From Lonicera japonica (lineage: Eukaryota; Streptophyta; Magnoliopsida; Dipsacales; Caprifoliaceae): a DNA stretch of 64,000 bases. The stretch spans positions 36,202,099-36,266,098 of the forward strand of contig CM038470.1 of assembly GCA_021464415.1 (NCBI GenBank), in the 5' to 3' direction. Position 1 is the first letter of the stretch. Every line of letters begins with the position of its first letter. Positions 46,092 through 56,422 of the stretch are shown in pieces. The notes beneath the pieces are model-generated. The model was not told where the DNA came from, ran no database searches, and was given only the letters and a program-made list of their open reading frames with translations. The position numbers and the translations under genes are program-made.

Positions 46092-47624
46092 TGTAGGCAC
46101 CCCGATCCGTGACCCCCGCAAGAACTCTAACGACCTTCGAGAACTACTGTTTTTGGGTCCGGGACCCACCCGAGCACCCGAAACTACCCCGAAAGGGTTT
46201 GTTGGCCAACAAACCTATTTTTAATAGAGATTGTCGCACGACATATCACATTGTCGCACGACAAACACTCCTATGTCACGCGACAATCCCTCCTGACACC
46301 AGACCATCCACTCTCTGACACATCAATCTGTCAAAAACATCACTTCAGCCGTTTGTCACGCGACATAGGACACATTGTCGCGCGACATATGCCCCTTTTG
46401 GGGAAGTGTTGCGCGACATACTCTTCCGAGCAGTATAAATAGGCCAACACCCCCAAGGTTTCAAGGGCAGCAACTTGGGATTGTAGAATTCTAAGCTTTA
46501 AATCTGATTTTCTAGTATTTTATCAAGCATTCTCTATTATTGTCTTATTTCTGAAGAATTATCGAATCTATTCTCGACGTGTCCCGTCTCTGGAATCAAA
46601 TTCTCGAAAATATCTGAAGAAGGAAAAGATCATTATCGCCGGAGATCTCTCTGCCGTATTATATTTTCTTTCTTATTATTATTCTCGTCGGGAAGGTAAA
46701 GAAAATCTCTTCTAGTATTTAACATTAAACATCTGTGTACTTGTTTTATTTCTGTTGTTGTGTCCACGTTTTATTTGAATAAACTTATTGCCAACCTACA
46801 AATAGTCTACCGTTTTCAAAACAAAAGACCCTGATAAAACTATTTACAAAACCAGAAGAGTAAGTACATTACCATCCGGATAAAACCTTGTTTTCAAAAC
46901 CCGGACCGGTAAAACTTATTTAGGAATTAAAAACCCAGTATATCCTATTTGTTTCATAGATTGTGATATGTTCGGGTGAACTCCTCTCAAGAGTTCCAAT
47001 TCCATATTGAATTAATTCCACTAAAAGATCCAAACTTTTTCTAAAAACAAGTCAAAACCCGAGAAAAGCGTCATTTATCCGAGAAATAATACGGAAAACT
47101 CCCTCTCTAAAGAAAAATGGCTTTTTGTCACTCGTGTTTGCATTTCTCAAAACGAAACATCGGATCTCGGAACAAAAAGGTTTTTCTCCCTTTTCCCGTT
47201 TTTCCCAGAAATTAGGGTTTTCACTTAGAAAGTAATAGACTGTCAGTAAAAGCATCCAAGTTTTTCAACATATAATAAACATATAAAAGACCACTAGAGA
47301 CCGAAAGGGAGGAATGGGTGATTAACACCTTCCCAAACCGTAATATAGTTTTCGAACTCTATAGAAACTTGGTTTCGTAGACAAACGTGTAAAGGAATGC
47401 TTATCTGTAGTTTTTCCTCTTACGCGACTGTTTTGTCCATTTTCTCGTAAAACGTACTGGCGACTCTGAATGAACCCCTTTGCATCTAGAAATAGAACAT
47501 AGGGACATGTGATATGAATCAACAAAGATACTCCAGCAAATGGAACGACGGAATCCGTTCCGACGCTTCAGACGCCCAACCAAACGGGGACGAGACCCAG
47601 GGGTCGCATTTGCAGATTCTCACA
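46092..47624 (+). mobile_element. Solo LTR, Tat-type gypsy, target duplication CACGT
   Basis: TGTAGGCACC...GATTCTCACA, 1533 bp, with CACGT on both sides (46087-46091 and 47625-47629). The uninterrupted site exists in LINE copy A near 32668-32680 (GGTACGTACGCAAG), confirming the insertion. One perfect palindrome TGTCGCGCGACA at 46376-46387 and several one-base variants lie upstream of TATAAATA at 46434-46441. TGGCGACTCTG, the same 11 bases that open the primer-binding site of the element at 54890, occurs inside this LTR at 47458-47468. Confidence 0.92.
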
Positions 47625-47887
47625 CACGTACGCAAGTATTTTGGGTGCTAGGTTACTCGCACTTGAAAATATTGAATTATTCACTCTTTTTATTTATTTA
47701 TTTGTCACATATAATGTACTAATAATCTATATTATATATTGAATCCATTAATGGGATTTTAGTATGTACACAAAATTATCAAGCCACTCTTCTCATGCTA
47801 AAATTGTTATTGCTAGACCGACTATTATTTTTTGTTATTATTATCTTAAGTATAAGTCTTTATACACTCCACAAAACAGCTGGTAAT

Positions 47888-48091
47888 TGTAGACACCCCA
47901 ATCCGTGACTCCCGTAAGAACCCAAATGACTATCGAAAAAGCACGTTTTTTTAGAGTCCAGGGTCCACCCGAGCACCTGAAACTGCTCCGAGGGGGCTTG
48001 TTGGCCAAACAAACATGTTTTAAAGATAGATTATCGTACGACAAACTAATATGTTGCGCGACAATCTCTCTTATATCGCTCGACAAGTTCC
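47888..48091 (+). repeat. Tat-type LTR fragment, first 204 bp
   Basis: TGTAGACACCCCAATCCG... to the third palindrome variant, then cut off at 48091 by an LTR in the opposite orientation. 47740-47887 is unassigned. Confidence 0.8.
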
Positions 48092-49630
48092 TGTGAGAAT
48101 CCGCAAATGCGACCCCCGAGTCTCAATCCCGTGTTTAAGGGGCCTAAAACGTTGGAATGGATTCCATCGTTTCATTTACTTCAAAATATAGGCGTCTATC
48201 ATATTTTCTATTTCTAAATGCAATTGGGTTCGTTCAGAGTCGCTAGCACATTTTACGAGAAAACATACAAAAATTTACGTAGGGGTAAAAGCCGAAACAG
48301 GCCTTATTTCCCCACGTTTAGTCTACGAAATCAGGATTCTTATAGGGTTCGGGAACTATATTACGGTTTGGAAAGGTGGTAGGCACCCATTTCGCCCTTT
48401 CGGTCTCTAGTGGCTTATATGTTTATTCTAAAATTGGAAAACTTGGATGCCTTTATTGATACTTTATAAATTTCTGGAAATAACTAATGAAAACCCGATT
48501 TCGGGAAAAACGGGGAAATGGATGAAAACTTTGTATTCCGTGATCTGATATTTTGGTTTTGTTGAAATCTGTTTTCTAGTGACAAAAGTTTATTTTTATC
48601 AATTTTGAAATGAGAGTGATTCGGTATTGTTTCCTCAGATAACAATGTTAGTCATCTCGTTAGGTTAATTTTAGAAAAGATCGGATCTTTATCGAAATTG
48701 ATTTGATATGGAATTGAACTCTTTGAGGAGAGTGTATCAGATACATTACAGTCTATATGGAAGACATAATATATCTGAGTTTAATTCCTAAGTAAGCTTT
48801 ATCAGTCAGAGTTTTGAAAACTGGTTTTATCCGGATGATAAGTAGTCTTACTTCTTCTGGTTTTTAAAAAATGATTTTATCGATTTATTTTTGGAAATCA
48901 AATATCGATAACCTTGACAATAAGTTTATCCAGCTAGATAGTGGACAGAACAACAAATATGACAAGTCTACAAAACAATATAAATGGGAGTAAATGCTTT
49001 CGGTTTATGTTGGCCCAAGTAAGCCAACTCCTTACTCACTTATAGTACTTCCGAAAATAAATGCGTATATATGATAAACTTTTAAATAAGAATTTAAACA
49101 AGTCTATGAAAATGATAAAACAGATATAATTTTGATTACTAGAAGAAATTTTAATTACCTCCCCGGCAATAAATAAGAATATAAAAGAGAAAATATAATA
49201 CGACCGAAGATAATCCGGTAAATATAGACTTTTCTTCTCCTGATATAGTCGAGATTTTGACTTTGATATTAGAGACGTCGAGTGTCGGAACTCGGAGATT
49301 CCTTGAATACTTCTTTAGAAAATTAGATTTCTTATATAATAAACTTTCTTTTTTTGATCACCCCTAAAAGATCCCTTCTTCCCCTTGGGGTGTTGGCCTA
49401 TTTATACTGCTCGAGGAAGATTGTCGCGCGACATTCCCCCAGAAAGGGCAAGTGTAGCGCGACATATAGGACAATGTCACGCGACAAACAGCTAAAGTGA
49501 TGTCTCTGACAAACTGATATGTCAGGAAGTGAATGGTCTGGGTCAGAGGGGTTTGTCATGTGACACCAGGAGGTTTGTCGCGCGACATATACCAAAAAAG
49601 ATAGATTTGTCGCACGACAAATCCCCCTGG
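48092..49630 (-). repeat. Tat-type LTR, inverted, missing its U3 start
   Basis: Plus-strand start TGTGAGAATCCGC. It runs through the whole U5/R body to the palindrome region (perfect TGTCGCGCGACA at 49422-49433 and 49576-49587), then stops before the last 110 bp or so that would contain TGTAGACACC. It contains the leader-derived segment near 48990-49050. Confidence 0.85.
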
Positions 49631-51134
49631 TGTGAGAATCCGCAAATGCGACCCCCCGGGTCTCGCTCCCGTCCTTGAGCGTCTAAAATGTTAAAAAGGA
49701 TTCCGTCGTTCCATTTGTTTCGTCGTGTTGATGATTCAATATCGGGTGTCCCTATATCCTATTTTTAGATGAAAGAGGGTTCGTTCAGAGTCGCCAGTAC
49801 GTTTTACGAGAAAACGGACAAAAAGGGTCGTGTAAGAGGAAAGACTATTGATAAGCCTTTCTTTACACGTTTGTCTACGAAACCAGGATTCTATAAGGTT
49901 CGGAAATTATGTTACGGATCGAGAAGGTGTTAAGAACCCATTCCGCCCTTTCGGTCTCTAGTGGTCTTTTATGTTTATTTTATATTGAAAAACTTGGATG
50001 CTTTTACTGACAGTCTACTACTTTTCAAATGAAAAACCCTAATTTATGGGGAAAGCGGGGAAAGGGATAAAAACCTTTGTGTTCCGAGATCCAGTGTTTT
50101 GGAATATGTAAATACAAGTGACAAAAGTTGTTTTATTTCAGAGAGAGTTTCCCGTATTATTTCTCAGATAATGACAGTTTCTCGGGTTTTAACTTCTTTT
50201 GGAAAAGTTCGAATCTTGTATCGGGACTAATTTAATATAGAATTAGAACTCTTGAGGGGAGTTCTACCAAACATATCACAGTCTATGAAAGAGATAGGAT
50301 ATACCGGGTTTTTAATTCCTAAGTAAGTTTTATCAGTCCAGGTTTTGAAAATAGAATTTTGTCCGGATGATAATGTACTTACTTTTCTAGTTTTGCAAAT
50401 GGTTTTATCAGGGTCTTTTGTTTTAAAAACGGTAGACTATTCATAACTTGGCAATAATTTTATTCAAATAAAACGTGGACAAAGCAACAGAAGTAAAACA
50501 AGTACATAAATATCTGATGTCAAATACTAGAAGAGACTTTCTTTACCTTCCCGACGAGGATAATAATAAGAAAGAAAATATAATACGGCAGAGAGATCTC
50601 CGGCGATAATAATCTTTTTTTTCTTCAGATATTTTTAAGAATTCGATTCCAGAAGCGGGACACGTCGAGTGTCAAGAACAGATTCGATAATTCTTCAGAA
50701 ATAAGATGATAATGGAAAATGCTTGACGAAAGACGAGAAAATCAGATATAAGCCAATAATTCTTCAATCCCAAGTTACTGTCTTGAACCCTTGGGGGTGT
50801 TGGCCTATTTATAGTGGTGGGGAATGTATGTCGCGCGACATTTCTCCAGAAAGGGCATGTGTCGCGCGACAAAGTGTACAATGTCGCACGACAAACGGCT
50901 GAAGTGATGTTTCTGACAGACTGATGTGTCAGAGAGTGGATGGTCCGTGTCAGAGTGGTTTGTCGCGCGACATACTCATTTGTCGTGCGACAATTCCCCT
51001 TAAAAATAGGTTTGTTTGGACAACAAACCCTTTCGGGGCAGTTTCGAGTGCCCGGGTAGGTCTCGGACTCCAAAAATAATACTTCTCGAAGGTCGTTAGG
51101 GTTCTTGCGGGGGTCACGGATCGGCGTGTCTACA
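49631..51134 (-). repeat. Tat-type LTR, inverted, complete (1504 bp)
   Basis: TGTGAGAATCCGC...GGCGTGTCTACA. Perfect palindromes at 50829-50840, 50860-50871 and 50961-50972. It abuts the previous LTR head to tail with no internal region. No target duplication is seen (CCTGG on the left, GACCC on the right). 51135-51229 contains a short stretch (CTCCCGCAAGAACTCTAA) like the start of another LTR of this family. Confidence 0.85.
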
Positions 51135-51229
51135 GACCCTCTCGACTCAAGCTCTTTGCTTGCAAGGAATTGAGGCGACTGGAAGAGACCGTGGTCCATG
51201 GCTCCCGCAAGAACTCTAAGGAAGTGTGT

Positions 51230-52215
51230 GTATGCAAAAAGGTGTTTATGAATGCCTCTGGAGAGGGCTTGTGTTTGATTTTTGCCTCCGGAGAGGGCTT
51301 TTGTTACCTCATTGCCTCTTTCGAGGGCTTTTATTTGCTCCACTTGCCTCAGATGGGAAGACTTTGATCTTCTCGCCTCAGGTAGGAGGACTACCATTGC
51401 TACACTTTGCCTCTCTGGGAGGGCGGCTTTTGATCTTCTCGCCTCAGGTGGGAGGACTACCATTGTTCCACTGTGCCTCTCTGGGAGGGCTTTTGATCTT
51501 CTCGCCTCAGGTTGGAGGACTACCATTGCTACACTTTGCCTCTCTGGGAGGGCTTTTGATCTTCTCGCCTCAGGTGGGAGGACTACCATTGCTACACTTT
51601 GCCTCTCTGGGAGGGATTTTGATCTTCTCACCTCAGATGGGAGGACTACCATTGCTCCACTGTGCCTCTCTAGGAGGGTTTTTGATCTTCTCGCCTCAGG
51701 TGGGAGGATGTGACGCCCTGAGTGATGAGTACTCCCTAGTGTGGAGGAATGGTAACTCGAGCGATGAGTACTCCCTTGTGTGGAGGAATGGTAGCTCAAA
51801 GGGGGCATCCCACACCGGAAGTTGGGAGATCCTTGGAGACCCATATAAGTAAGATATGGTCGCTAATTAAGTACGAGGCCTTTTGGGAGGCTCACTGGCT
51901 TCGGATCCCATAAGAACTCCAAAGTTAAGCGAGTAGTGGACTAGAGCAATCCTAGGATGGGTGACCCCCTGGGAAGCTGGTCGTGAGCTCCCAGAAACAA
52001 AGCCATGAGGGTAGATGTCCTGGGGCTGAGGCCTGTCTAGGACGCTACCCAGAGCAGACAATATCGTACTGAAGTGGGACCGGGTCGTTACAGAGGACTA
52101 CTATTGCTACACTTTGCCTCTCTGGGAGGGCTTTTGATCTTCTCGCCTCAGATGGGAGGATTACCATTGCTACACTTTGCCTCTCTGGGAGGGCTTTTGA
52201 TCTAAAAAAAAAAGA
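51230..52215. repeat. 63-bp minisatellite, split by a Cassandra LTR
   Basis: Units of 63 bp (one of 66) containing GCCTCTCTGGGAGGGCTTTT, TTCTCGCCTCAG and GTGGGAGGACTACCATTGCT occur at about 51345-51708 and resume at 52093-52205. More diverged units lie at 51230-51345 and 52225-52300. Because the unit is a multiple of three, long frames stay open on both strands; I read these as by-products, not genes. Confidence 0.9.
51709..52092 (+). mobile_element. Cassandra-type solo LTR with 5S-rRNA-like promoter, target duplication GAGGA
   Basis: TGTGACGCCC...GGGTCGTTACA, 384 bp, flanked by GAGGA at 51704-51708 and 52093-52097. The centre (51903-51976) resembles 5S rRNA, as in Cassandra TRIM elements: CGGATCCCATAAGAACTCC, then AAGTTAAGCG (box A-like, 51922-51931) and AGGATGGGTGACC (box C-like, about 51954-51966). 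The 5S-like part could recruit RNA polymerase III. No internal domain remains. Confidence 0.93.
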
Positions 52216-52300
52216 AAATTGCCTCTGGGAGGGCTTTTTGTGAGTATTTTTGCCTCTGGCGAGAGCTTGTGCTCGTGATTTGCCTCGAGGAGGGCTTGTG

Positions 52301-53100
52301 TTGCATTCTGGTGGATTTGGTTGTCTCTCTTAGAATGCTATAGTGAGAGAGAAATTTTGTGAGAGTAAAAAGAGCTTCTTGGGAGTTTAATCTCTATCCG
52401 GATGTCCATTTTCCCGTATTTTTCTGAAGTTTTACTCTCATGTTTTCCTTGAGTGAAGATACTTCTTTTAGAAGGCAGTTTTCGGATTTCTCCTATTTTT
52501 TGCAAAGTAATGATTCGAAGTTTTCCAAGTCATCTCTTCTGTATCGTGCTAAAAAGAAAATTTGCATGAAAGGTCAATCTCTGATCTCTGGTCTCTTCAG
52601 TTCTCACTTTTTTGGTGGGCCCACATTGTTTTCTGTTTTTCGATGTCCTTATTCCTTCCTCTTTTGGGAAAAGACTTTTCGTGGCCTTCTCTGTTTTTGA
52701 CTAAGAGTCTTTTCATCCATTTGTCGTGATCAGGAGCCTTACTCACCCACAACGAAGCCCTGAGCCAGTTTTTTGGCCTAGCTGTCACTTTTGGTGTGAC
52801 TATCCCTGTCACTCTGCATTTCTGTTTCTCTCGCTCGCTCTGGGCGCTCATGCGGGTTCCTTCTCTTTTATACTTTTTCAATTTTTTCTACCTCTGTCTT
52901 ATTCTGATACTTTCTTTTTCCATAGATGGTCTTGGAGATCAGAGATTACTTTAACCGTTCGTATTTTGTTTTCTCATTTTTCGAGGAGATGACTTGGGAG
53001 TCTTTTCCTTGAATTTTAATCATGAGTGTGCGGTATTTCAGAAAGGTTTTTCGAAAACTGTTTCTCTGAAGTATTCCTGTAGAAGACAAAATGAGACAAA
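52301..53100. other. Unassigned sequence between minisatellite and plant mobile domain pseudogene
   Basis: Mixed T-rich sequence with short open frames that resemble no family I know. It may be remains of an older element. Confidence 0.5.
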
Positions 53101-53129
53101 GTTCAAAAAAATCAGGGGAGGGGATCAAA

Positions 53130-53214
53130 TGTCGCGCGACATCTCGGTGGAGGACTGTTTGTCTCGCGACAAAGAGCCCATTTGTCGCGCGACAAACTCA
53201 ACCAATATTTAAAC
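53130..53214 (+). promoter_or_regulatory. Palindrome pair and TATA-like box upstream of the plant mobile domain pseudogene
   Basis: Perfect TGTCGCGCGACA at 53130-53141 and 53183-53194, with a variant (TGTCTCGCGACA) between. AATATTTAAA at about 53204-53213 could serve as a TATA element. A CT-rich leader then runs to the ATG at 53352. Apart from the palindromes I see no similarity to the Tat LTRs. Confidence 0.65.
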
Positions 53215-53351
53215 ACCTTGCTGAGCTCATTCCACCTCATTCTCTCCTTTCTCTTTCTCTCTCTAGCTCTCTTTCTCTCTTCTCTCAAGCGCGGAAGCCC
53301 TGCTGCTTTTTCTACTTTTTCGACCTTTTCCTTTACTTTATTCATACGCCG

Positions 53352-54889
53352 ATGGATCCTACATAACTTGATCGTCTTGAGGGTGACCAGGAGGAGGTCA
53401 CCTTTACTGATGCCCAGGGAGTTCTCCGGTGCAGCCCTCACCATGATGACTGGGCGGACCTCGACTGGTACGGCGAGGATGGGGTGGACCGCGGTCGGGC
53501 GGTGGTCTACCGAGACGTTACCCGGGCTGCTCCAGTCCCGGATGTTCCTTGGCTCTTGATGGAGCCTGTTTCTTATGAGATCCGTCGACGGTCTCTAGTA
53601 TGTCTTCCTTTCATTTTTTTCCTTTGTTCGATTTATTTATATCGTTTCCTGCATGTATTTAAACAATTTTTGTGTTTAGTATGCATGTCTGACTAGAAAT
53701 AACGTCCGATTTAGTGAACACATACTTCTACTTGTGATACCCTTTAAAAAATTACATATTTTGCCCTTTTAACCCTATAACTCTCATAATTACACCAAAG
53801 TACCCTTAGGTTTGGAAAATTACATAATTTACCCTTATAACCCTATGTCTCTCATAATTACACCAAAGTACCCTCAGGTTTGGAAAATTACATAATTTAC
53901 CCTTATAACCCTATAACTCTCATAATTACACCAAAATCCCCTCAGGTTTGGAAAATTACATAATTTACCCTTATAACCCTAAACTTTCATAATTATACCA
54001 AAGTACCCTCAGGTTTGGAAAATTACATAATTTACCCTTATAACCTTATAACTCTCATAATTACACCAAAGTACCCTAAGGTTTGGAAAATTATATATTT
54101 TACCCTTATAACCCTATAACTCTCATAATTACACCAAAGTACCCTCAGGTTTGGAAAATTACATAATTTACCCTTATAACCCTATAACTCTCATAATTAC
54201 ACCAAAGTACCCTCAGGTTTTGAAAATTACATAATTTACCCTTATAACCCTATAACTCTCATAATTACACCAAAGTACCCTCAGGTTTGGAAAATTACAT
54301 ATTTTATCCTTATAACCCTATAACTCTCATAATTACACCAAAGTACCCTTAGGTTACTTATATTTATATCTTCGTTTTGTCTGCAGTGGGTCGGCCGAGG
54401 TTGGGGTTCTCCAAACGCTATTTCTTTGGAGTGGCGACAGGCACCGACCCATGTCCAAGAGTTGCTCCTTGCGACTCCATTTGGCCCTCTTTTCGACGCC
54501 CTCCCGGAGCGGGTGTCTAGGGCGGGTGTGTTAGTGTCGGCTTTGGCTTCTCACTGGTGGGACACCACTCACACCTTTCATTGGAGCTGGGAGGAGATGA
54601 CGATGACCCCCTTAGACCTATTTTCTCTGACCGGGATTCCTTTAGGAGGTCCCTATCCAGATTGATGTCCCTTTACGTCTGACGGCAGAGGGTATCGTGG
54701 GCGCACTTGGGTGGTTTCCTGAGTGACGGAGTTCGGGCGATACGATCCCTCGGGCAGTTTTGGTTACGCGTCTGGCCATAGAGAGAGCCCGGCTAGTATC
54801 TTCCGGAGCTCCGATGACCCGTCAGGAGGCGCGTTAGTATGCCGTATCCTTCTCTTATTGATGCTCTATGATTTGTTCGAGGCCCGTGG
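53352..54889 (+). pseudogene. Plant mobile domain (PMD) protein, truncated pseudogene
   Basis: Exon 1 53352-53597, intron 53598-54386 (GT...CTGCAG), exon 2 from 54387; both exons are in the same frame. Exon 1 has a stop at its fifth codon (TAA 53364), but the rest is open and acidic at first. Exon 2 carries the PMD signature: LVSALASHWWDTTHTFHW, EEMTMTPLDLFSLTGIPLGG. It then meets TGA 54663 and TGA 54720, continues in frame to FEARG, and is cut at 54889 by the Tat LTR. PMD proteins occur in transposable elements and in host silencing factors such as MAIN/MAIL1; which one this derives from cannot be told here. Confidence 0.8.
53735..54355. repeat. 68-bp tandem array inside the PMD intron
   Basis: About nine units, each with TTTGGAAAATTACATAATTT, ACCCTTATAACCCTATAACT and CACCAAAGTACCCTCAGG. 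The units are very alike, suggesting recent expansion. The array makes up most of the 789-bp intron. Confidence 0.93.
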
Positions 54890-56403
54890 TGTAGACACCC
54901 CGATCCGTGACCCCCGCAAGAACCCTAACGATCTTCAAAAACTACTATTTTTAGGTCCGGGACCCACCCGAGCACCCGAAACTACCCCGAAAGAGTTTGT
55001 TGGCCAACAAACCTATTTTTAAACGAGATTGTCGCACGACAAATGGGTATGTCGCGCGACAATCACTCCTGACACCAGACCATCCACTCTCTGACAAATT
55101 AGTCTGTCAGAAACATCACTTTAGCCGTTTGTCGCGCGGCATTGTACACTATGTTGCGCGACACTTGATCTATCTGGGGATATGTCGCGCGACAATCTTC
55201 CCCGAGCAGTATAAATAAGCCAACACCCCCAAGGGTTTGGGGACAGCAACTAGGGATTGAAGAATTCTAAGCTTTAAATCTGATTTTCTAGTCTTTCATT
55301 AAGCATTCTCGATCCTCGTCTTATTTCTGAAGAATTATCGAATCTATTCTCGACACTTGACGTGTCCCGTCTCTGGAATCGAATTCTCAGAAATATCTGA
55401 AGAAGGAAAAGATTATTATTGCCAAAAATCTCGCCACCATATTATATTTTCTTTCTTATTATTATTATTCTCGTCTGGAAGGTAAAGAAAGTCTCTTCTA
55501 GTATTTAAATTAGATATTTGTGTACTCGTTTTACTTCTGTTGTTCTGTCCACGTTTTATTTGAATAAACTTATTGCCAAGTTATAAATAGTCTACCGTTT
55601 TCAAAACAAAAGACCCTGATAAAATCATTTGCAACATCAGAAGAATAAGTACATTATCGTCCGGACAAAATCCTGTTTTCAAAAAAACCGGACTGATAAA
55701 ACTTATCTAGGAATTAACATCAACATATCCTGTCTTTTTAGACTGCGACGTGTCTGATGAAACTCCCCTAAAGAGTTCTAATTCCATATTAAATTAGTCC
55801 CGATACAAAATCCGAACTTTTACAAAAGTAATTACAATACGAGAAAACCGTCATTATCCGAGGAAATAATACGGGAAACTCTCTCTCTCAAAATAAAATA
55901 AGTTTTATCACTTGTTATATCTTTCAAAATAATAAAAACATCGGATCTCGGAACACAAAGGTTTTTATCCGTTTCCCCACTTTTCCCAGAGATTAGGGTT
56001 TTCACTTAGAAAGTAGTAGACTGTCAGTAAAAACATCCAAGTTTTTCAACATAGAATAAACATATAAAAGACCACTAGAGACCGAAAGGGCGGAATGGGT
56101 GCTTAACACCTTCCCAAACCGTAATATAGTTCCCGAACCCTATAGAATCCTGGTTTCGTAAACAAACGTGTAAAGAAAGGTTTATTTGTAGTCTTTCCTC
56201 TTACACAACTGTTTTGTCCGTTTTCTCGTAAAACGTATTGGCGACTCTGAACGAACCCTTTTGCATCTAGAAATAGAACATAGAGACACGTGATATGAAT
56301 TATCAAAATACTCCAGCAAATGGAACGACGGAATCCGTTCTGAGGTTTCAGACGCCCAACGAACGGGGACGAGACCCGGGGGTCGCATTTGCGGATTCTC
56401 ACA
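54890..56403 (+). repeat. 5' LTR of the Tat element, 1514 bp
   Basis: TGTAGACACCCCG...GATTCTCACA. U3 holds perfect TGTCGCGCGACA at 55050-55061 and 55183-55194, with three near copies between and around them. TATAAATA is at 55210-55217. U5 carries the family blocks read here as the complements of GGTGTTAGGCACCC and CTTTCGGTCTC. TGGCGACTCTG at 56239-56249 repeats the primer-binding-site start 166 bp early. Confidence 0.93.
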
Positions 56404-56404
56404 G

Positions 56405-56422
56405 TGGCGACTCTGCTGAGGA
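56405..56422 (+). other. Primer-binding site of the Tat element
   Basis: TGGCGACTCTGCTGAGGA starts one base after the LTR. It has the TGG start of a tRNA-primed site; the tRNA was not identified. Confidence 0.7.

Noticed and set aside
51135..51229. Possible further Tat LTR start next to the inverted LTR
   Set aside because: Only about 18 bp match clearly; not enough to call an element.
50672..51844. Minus-strand open frame of 390 residues, and plus-strand frames of 208 and 143 residues across the same region
   Set aside because: They run through a 63-bp tandem repeat and an inverted LTR; openness follows from the unit length, and both strands are equally open.
51903..51976. Genuine 5S rRNA gene
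   Set aside because: It lies inside an LTR with TG...CA ends and a target duplication, and only the promoter part resembles 5S.
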